Source of the DNA: Lysobacter sp.
GTDB taxonomy: Bacteria; Pseudomonadota; Gammaproteobacteria; Xanthomonadales; Xanthomonadaceae
Length of the DNA stretch: 64,000 nt
Direction of reading: 5' to 3'
NCBI GenBank assembly: GCA_027306995.1
Contig: DAHUXS010000014.1
Location: 62,001 to 126,000 of the forward strand
How positions within the stretch are numbered: the stretch's first letter is position 1; each line of letters opens with the position of its first letter. Made by a program: the position numbers and the translations under genes. Under the pieces are notes generated by a model, which saw nothing but the letters and a program-made list of their open reading frames with translations, made no database searches and was not told where the DNA came from. Below, piece after piece: positions 59,301 to 64,000 of the stretch.

Positions 59301-60152
59301 ATGGCCGACGATCCTGACAGTCCCAACGGCCAGCCCGAACACCGGAGCTGGCTGGAACGCATTGGCGCCGCACTGTCCGGCGAACCCACCACCCGTGGCG
59401 ATGTCCTCGAATTCCTGCGCGATGCCGGCGCCGACGGCCTGATCGGCGCGGACACCCTGCGGATGATGGAGGGCGCGATCGCGATCTCCGACCTCACCGT
59501 CGACGACGTGATGGTGCCGCGCGCGCAGATCACCATGCTGCAGGTCGACCAGCCGATGGCGGAAGCACTGGCGGTCGTGCTCGAATCCGGTCATTCGCGC
59601 TTCCCGGTGCACGGCGAAGACAAGGACGAGATCCTCGGCATCCTGTTGGCGAAAGACCTATTGCGCGTGGTGGTCGAACAGAAGGATCACGGCCTGCGCG
59701 ACCTGCTGCGCCCGGCCTTCTTGATTCCGGAATCGAAGCGCCTCGACGTGCTGCTGCGCGAGTTCCGCCTGTCGCGCAACCACATGGGCATCGTCATCGA
59801 CGAGTACGGCGGCGTTGCCGGCCTGCTCACCATCGAGGACGTGCTGGAACAAATCGTCGGCGACATCGATGACGAACACGACGACGCCAGCGACGACGCC
59901 GCGCACATCCGCGCCAGCGCCGACGGCCAGTTCGTGGTCGATGCATTGACGCCGATCAGCGATTTCAACGAACGCTTCGGCGCCGACTTCGACGAAGACG
60001 AGTACGACACCATCGGCGGCCTGGTGACCGCAGCGATTGGGCACCTGCCCGAAGCCGGCGAGGAGCTGGCGATGGGCCGCTTCGTGTTCCGCGTCGCCAA
60101 CGCCGATGCCCGTCGCGTGCACGCCTTCCATGTCGGTGTCCACGCCGGATGA
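59301..60152 (+). CDS. ybeX: CBS/CorC-domain protein YbeX
   Basis: A 283-aa cytosolic protein: an N-terminal segment, two CBS repeats (about residues 65-190; VDDVMVPRAQITML, SRFPVHGEDKDEILGILLAKDLL, MGIVIDEYGGVAGLLTIEDVLEQIVGDI) and a C-terminal CorC_HlyC domain (about 205-283). Linked to Mg homeostasis and ribosome maturation. It overlaps the DUF4105 gene by 4 bp. Confidence 0.94.
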   Translation: MADDPDSPNGQPEHRSWLERIGAALSGEPTTRGDVLEFLRDAGADGLIGADTLRMMEGAIAISDLTVDDVMVPRAQITMLQVDQPMAEALAVVLESGHSRFPVHGEDKDEILGILLAKDLLRVVVEQKDHGLRDLLRPAFLIPESKRLDVLLREFRLSRNHMGIVIDEYGGVAGLLTIEDVLEQIVGDIDDEHDDASDDAAHIRASADGQFVVDALTPISDFNERFGADFDEDEYDTIGGLVTAAIGHLPEAGEELAMGRFVFRVANADARRVHAFHVGVHAG

Positions 60153-61324
60153 AGTGGGTGCGGGCGGTACTGCAGATTTTCCTGCTTGTCCTGATCGCGT
60201 TGCCGGCGTTGGCCACGCCACGCATCGGCGTGATGACGATGCAACCCGGCGAAGTCTTCTGGGAACGCTTCGGCCACGACGCGATCATCGTGGCCGATCC
60301 GGCCAAGGGCGAACCGATCTCCTACAACTTCGGCTTCTTCGATCCCGGAGAGCCCGGATTCACCGGACGCTTCATCCGCGGCGAAATGCTGTATTCGCTG
60401 GTGCCGCTGCCGCTGCGCGAGGACCTGCAGAATTACCAGGAAGAAGGCCGCGGCGTCTCGATCCAATGGTTGAACCTGACGCCGGAACAGGCGCAAGCCC
60501 TGCAATCGGCGCTGGAACTCAACGCGCAACCGCAGAACAGCCGCTACCACTACGATTATTTCCGCGACAACTGCACCACCCGCGTGCGCGACGTGCTCGA
60601 TCGCGCGCTTGGCGGCCAACTGCGCCGCCAGCTGGAAGGCAGCTCCAACGGCGAAACATTCCGCAGCGAAGCGACGCGCCTGGCATCACCCGCGCCGTGG
60701 ATGCGCTACGGCTTCGAACTGGGACTGGGTCCGTCCAGCGACGTGCCGCTGACGCACTGGGACGATGCGTTCCTGCCGCAGCGCCTCGCCGACAGTCTCG
60801 CAACCGTGAACAACAATGGCGCGCCCTTGGTCAGCGCGACGGAACAACTGCTGCCGCATCGGCTCGCGCCGGCGCCCGAAGATGCATCGTTGCCGTTGTG
60901 GCCATTCCTGGTCACGGGCTTTGCATTGGCTGCGCTGATCCTCGCATTCGGACACAGGCACCCGCGCCTGCTCGCTGCCTTCGCACTGCCGTTCTGGCTG
61001 TTCTGCGGCGTGTTCGGCGCGGTATCGCTCTACGCATGGATCGCCACCGCACACTGGGTCGCCGCCGCCAACCACAATCTGTGGCTGCTCAATCCGCTCG
61101 CCTTGCTGATGTTGTGGCCGGCGCTGCAGTGGGTGTACGGCAACGACAGCCGGTTCGGCCGTGGCGTGCTGCTGTTGCTGGCGGTATTCGCCTTCTGCGG
61201 CCTGATGGTGTCGTGGCTGGGGCCGCTGCAACGCAACGCGCCTTGGGTCGCGTTGCTGGTGCCGATCCATTGGGCGCTGGCGGCAATCTGGCCGCCCCGC
61301 ACGCTTGTCCGTTCACGCGACTGA
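60149..61324 (+). CDS. DUF4105 membrane protein
   Basis: A 391-aa protein: signal or first helix (about residues 5-22), a periplasmic DUF4105 domain (WERFGHDAIIVADPAKGEP, SYNFGFFDP, YFRDNCTTRVRDVLD with the conserved NC(T/A)TR), then five predicted helices in the C-terminal third (about 250-385). The Cys/His pattern hints at a peptidase-like fold; no reaction is known. It occupies the place where lnt follows ybeX in many relatives. Confidence 0.85.
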   Translation: MKWVRAVLQIFLLVLIALPALATPRIGVMTMQPGEVFWERFGHDAIIVADPAKGEPISYNFGFFDPGEPGFTGRFIRGEMLYSLVPLPLREDLQNYQEEGRGVSIQWLNLTPEQAQALQSALELNAQPQNSRYHYDYFRDNCTTRVRDVLDRALGGQLRRQLEGSSNGETFRSEATRLASPAPWMRYGFELGLGPSSDVPLTHWDDAFLPQRLADSLATVNNNGAPLVSATEQLLPHRLAPAPEDASLPLWPFLVTGFALAALILAFGHRHPRLLAAFALPFWLFCGVFGAVSLYAWIATAHWVAAANHNLWLLNPLALLMLWPALQWVYGNDSRFGRGVLLLLAVFAFCGLMVSWLGPLQRNAPWVALLVPIHWALAAIWPPRTLVRSRD

Positions 61325-61340
61325 GTGCAGGATGCGGGCA

Positions 61341-62363
61341 ATGGATACTCCGACCACCACTTCGCCACCCGCTCCAACCCCCGCGAGCGCCCTCGCCTGC
61401 GTGATCAATTGCGCGGTCTACCACGATGGCGTGCGCCAGGACATTCCGCTCGAACACATCAGCGACGTGCTGGCGAAGGACGACGGCAGCTTCGTCTGGG
61501 TCGGACTCTACGAGCCCGACGAGCACCAGCTCGACGAGTTGCAGGAAGAATTCGGCCTCCACGATCTCGCCATCGAAGACGCGCACAGCGCGCACCAGCG
61601 GCCCAAATTGGAAGTGTTCGGCAGCACGCTGTTCATGGCCGTGCACACGGCACAACTGATTGACCACCACCTGCGCCTCGGCGAAACCCACATCTTCTAC
61701 GGTCCGCGTTTCCTGCTCACGGTTCGCCATGGTGCATCGCTGAGCTTCGCACCCGTCCGCCAGAAACTCGAACGCGAACCGGACCGTCTCAAGATGGGGC
61801 CGGTGGTGGCCCTGCACGGCGTGCTCGACTTCATCGTCGACAACTACGAACCGATCGTCGATGCCTTCGCCGAGGAACTCGACGCCCTGGAGCACGCGAT
61901 CTTCGCCGAGGATTTCAGCCGTGGCACCATCCGCCGCCTGTACACGCTGCGCAAGGAACTGACCAAGATGCGCATGGCGGTGCTGCCGATGCAGGACATC
62001 CTCAAGCAACTGGTGCGCATCCAGGACTTCGGCATTCCCGACGAGGCACGCCCGTATTTCCGCGACATCGCCGACCATGCCGCGCGCACCGCCGACATCA
62101 TCGACGTGCAGCGCGAGATGGCTTCGACCGCGATGAACACCAACCTGTCGCTGGTCACCATCAACCAGGGCGAAGTGGTGAAGAAACTGGCGGGCTGGGC
62201 CGGTCTGCTGGCGGTACCGACGCTGGTCGCCAGCTGGTACGGCATGAATTTCCACCACATGCCGGAACTCGACCACCCCTATGCTTATCCGGTGATGATC
62301 GTACTGGTGGCCGTGGGCTGCATCGCGCTCTACCGCTATCTCAAGAAGGTGCGCTGGCTGTAA
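61341..62363 (+). CDS. CorA family divalent cation transporter
   Basis: A 340-aa protein: a large cytoplasmic N-domain and two C-terminal helices (about residues 280-300 and 312-332). The CorA selectivity motif GMNF is in ASWYGMNFHHMPEL. Transports Mg2+ (or Co2+/Ni2+). ATG 61341 has AGGA 8 nt upstream; ATG 61332 is an alternative. It lies downstream of the CorC-like YbeX. Confidence 0.92.
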   Translation: MDTPTTTSPPAPTPASALACVINCAVYHDGVRQDIPLEHISDVLAKDDGSFVWVGLYEPDEHQLDELQEEFGLHDLAIEDAHSAHQRPKLEVFGSTLFMAVHTAQLIDHHLRLGETHIFYGPRFLLTVRHGASLSFAPVRQKLEREPDRLKMGPVVALHGVLDFIVDNYEPIVDAFAEELDALEHAIFAEDFSRGTIRRLYTLRKELTKMRMAVLPMQDILKQLVRIQDFGIPDEARPYFRDIADHAARTADIIDVQREMASTAMNTNLSLVTINQGEVVKKLAGWAGLLAVPTLVASWYGMNFHHMPELDHPYAYPVMIVLVAVGCIALYRYLKKVRWL

Positions 62364-62468
62364 TCGCAGCGGGCATACGACCAAAGTCGAAGATCGCCTG
62401 CCGCGGCGCGCATTGACGCCCGCGCCGTGAAGCGCCACGCTCGCGGGAGTCCTTGTGGAGCGAACGGC

Positions 62469-64000
62469 ATGCAGGCGATCAAGATGCTGGGCTGGGTGGT
62501 GCTGGCGGTGTTCGCCGCCTGTTGCCTCGGCGTGGTGGCGTTGCAGCGTGGCGAAACCATCAACGCGATGTGGCTGGTCGCGGCATCGGTGTCGATCTTC
62601 TTCATCGGCTATCGCTTCTACGCGCACTACATCGCGACGCGCGCGGTGCATCTCGATCCCAGCCGGATGACGCCGGCATGGCGGCACAAGGACGGCCTCG
62701 ACTACGAGCCGACCGACAAGACCATCCTGTTCGGCCACCACTTCGCCGCGATCGCCGGTGCCGGTCCGCTGGTCGGCCCGGTGCTCGCCGCACAGATGGG
62801 CTATCTGCCTGGATTCCTGTGGATCCTGTTCGGTGTGATCTTCGCCGGCGCGGTGCAGGATTTCCTGGTGCTGGTGTTCTCGGTGCGCCGCGATGGCCGT
62901 TCGCTCGGCGAGATGATCCGCAGCGAAATGGGCGCGGCCGCCGGCGTCACCGCGATGATCGGCATCCTGATGATCATGGTGATCCTGCTCGCGGTGCTCG
63001 CACTCGTGGTGGTGAAGGCGTTGGCCGGCAGCCCGTGGGGCACGTTCACCGTCGCGGCAACCATCCCGATCGCGTTGCTGATGGGCGTGTCGCTGCGCTG
63101 GCTGCGCCCGGGCCGCGTGCTGGAAGCGTCGATCATCGGTTTCGTGTTGCTGATGCTAGCGATCTGGGGCGGCGGCAAGGTCGCGGCATCACCCGAACTC
63201 GCGCACATGTTCACCTTCGACGGCCGTGCACTGGCGTGGATGCTGATCGGCTACGGCTTCATCGCCGCGGTATTGCCGGTGTGGCTGCTGCTGGCCCCGC
63301 GCGATTATCTCTCCACCTTCCTCAAGATCGGCACCATCCTGTTGCTCGCAATCGCGGTGATCGTGGCGATGCCGCAACTCCACATGCCGGCGATCACCAA
63401 ATTCGTCGACGGCAGCGGCCCGGTGTTCTCCGGGAAACTGTTCCCGTTCCTGTTCATCACCATCGCCTGCGGTTCGGTCTCGGGATTCCATTCTCTGATT
63501 TCCTCCGGCACCACACCGAAGATGCTGTCCAACGAAAGCGAAGCCAAGCTGATCGGTTACGGCGGCATGCTGATGGAAGCGATGGTTGCGGTGATGGCGC
63601 TGATCGCCGCCTGTGTCCTCGATCCCGGCATCTACTTCGCGATGAATGCGCCGGCGGCACTGGTCGGCACCACGCCGGAAGCGGCGGCACAGGCGATCTC
63701 GAACTGGGGCTTCGTGATCACGCCCGACGTGTTGACGTCGACCGCGCACAACATCGGCGAAACCACCATCCTTGCGCGCGCGGGTGGCGCGCCGACTCTG
63801 GCGGTCGGCATGGCGCAGATCCTGCACGGCTTGATCGGCGGCGAAGGCCTGATGGCGTTCTGGTACCACTACGCCATCCTGTTCGAAGCGCTGTTCATCC
63901 TCACCACCATCGATGCCGGTACGCGCGTGGCGCGCTTCATGATCCAGGACCTCGCCGGCGTCGTGTATCCACCCTTCGCGCGCACGCATGACTGGGGCGC
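62469..64000 (+). CDS. cstA: carbon starvation protein A (CstA), 3' end outside window
   Basis: Open from ATG 62469 to the window edge (510 codons). Matches CstA, a peptide or pyruvate transporter induced by carbon limitation: YEPTDKTILFGHHFAAIAGAGPLVGPVLAAQMGYLPGFLWI is the family signature, with many membrane helices after it. GGAG lies 8 nt upstream. The C-terminus (the family is ~690-700 aa) lies beyond 64000. Confidence 0.95.
   Translation, partial: MQAIKMLGWVVLAVFAACCLGVVALQRGETINAMWLVAASVSIFFIGYRFYAHYIATRAVHLDPSRMTPAWRHKDGLDYEPTDKTILFGHHFAAIAGAGPLVGPVLAAQMGYLPGFLWILFGVIFAGAVQDFLVLVFSVRRDGRSLGEMIRSEMGAAAGVTAMIGILMIMVILLAVLALVVVKALAGSPWGTFTVAATIPIALLMGVSLRWLRPGRVLEASIIGFVLLMLAIWGGGKVAASPELAHMFTFDGRALAWMLIGYGFIAAVLPVWLLLAPRDYLSTFLKIGTILLLAIAVIVAMPQLHMPAITKFVDGSGPVFSGKLFPFLFITIACGSVSGFHSLISSGTTPKMLSNESEAKLIGYGGMLMEAMVAVMALIAACVLDPGIYFAMNAPAALVGTTPEAAAQAISNWGFVITPDVLTSTAHNIGETTILARAGGAPTLAVGMAQILHGLIGGEGLMAFWYHYAILFEALFILTTIDAGTRVARFMIQDLAGVVYPPFARTHDWG

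Overview
This window is gene-dense, GC-rich chromosomal DNA of a gammaproteobacterium, most likely of the Xanthomonadales/Lysobacterales. Pointers are the gene orders maf-rng-yhdP, leuS-lptE-holA-nadD-rsfS-rlmH, petABC-sspAB and purE-purK, a fimT-pilVWXY1E minor pilin operon, a large Oar-like TonB-dependent receptor and an aceBA operon beside a divergent LysR gene. The lineage is inferred from gene content and order only; no database was searched.

Layout. 1-4.3 kb: maf-rng-yhdP (minus; yhdP runs off the left edge). 4.4-6 kb: a SIMPL-domain protein and a TonB-type energy transducer. 6-12 kb: leuS-lptE-holA-nadD-rsfS-rlmH (minus). 12.1-15.7 kb: an exported amidohydrolase, a MocR regulator and a small exported protein behind what looks like a paired-palindrome operator. 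15.7-18.7 kb: tRNA-Val, uvrB, a lone pilin-like gene and tRNA-Asn. 18.8-25.5 kb: the minor pilin operon, with a LytS/AlgZ-type histidine kinase divergent at 25.6 kb. 26.7-34.5 kb: ppnN, the Oar-like receptor, a MarC protein, an SDR-like protein, grxD, sodB and a membrane protein. 34.5-38.8 kb: purEK, a YcaR-like protein, nadC, and DUF2272 and DUF3301 proteins. 38.8-43.8 kb: petABC-sspAB and a lytic transglycosylase. 43.9-49.2 kb: miaB, a DUF1801 protein, a phosphatase lipoprotein, a beta-barrel protein, a fasciclin protein and a LysR regulator. 49.2-52.3 kb: aceB-aceA. 52.3-62.4 kb: phoH, a 5.4-kb island, then ybeY-ybeX-DUF4105-corA. The right edge cuts cstA.

The most interesting region is the island at about 53.34-58.75 kb. 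It separates phoH from ybeY, normally neighbours, and is visibly richer in A/T than its flanks. On the minus strand it encodes an HlyD/CvaA-type adaptor, two very small precursor peptides with classical double-glycine leaders (51 and 54 aa), the 3' scrap of a third precursor, a stand-alone LAB_N-domain membrane protein, a peptidase-C39 ABC exporter with an intact Cys-His-Asp triad, and a 79-aa two-helix membrane protein. An XRE-type regulator gene is divergent. The two precursors share the leader and the first ~17 core residues almost exactly and differ completely afterwards. Their predicted cores are acidic, unlike usual cationic or Gly-rich microcins. The cluster should make, trim and export a family of small peptides; their activity is unknown.
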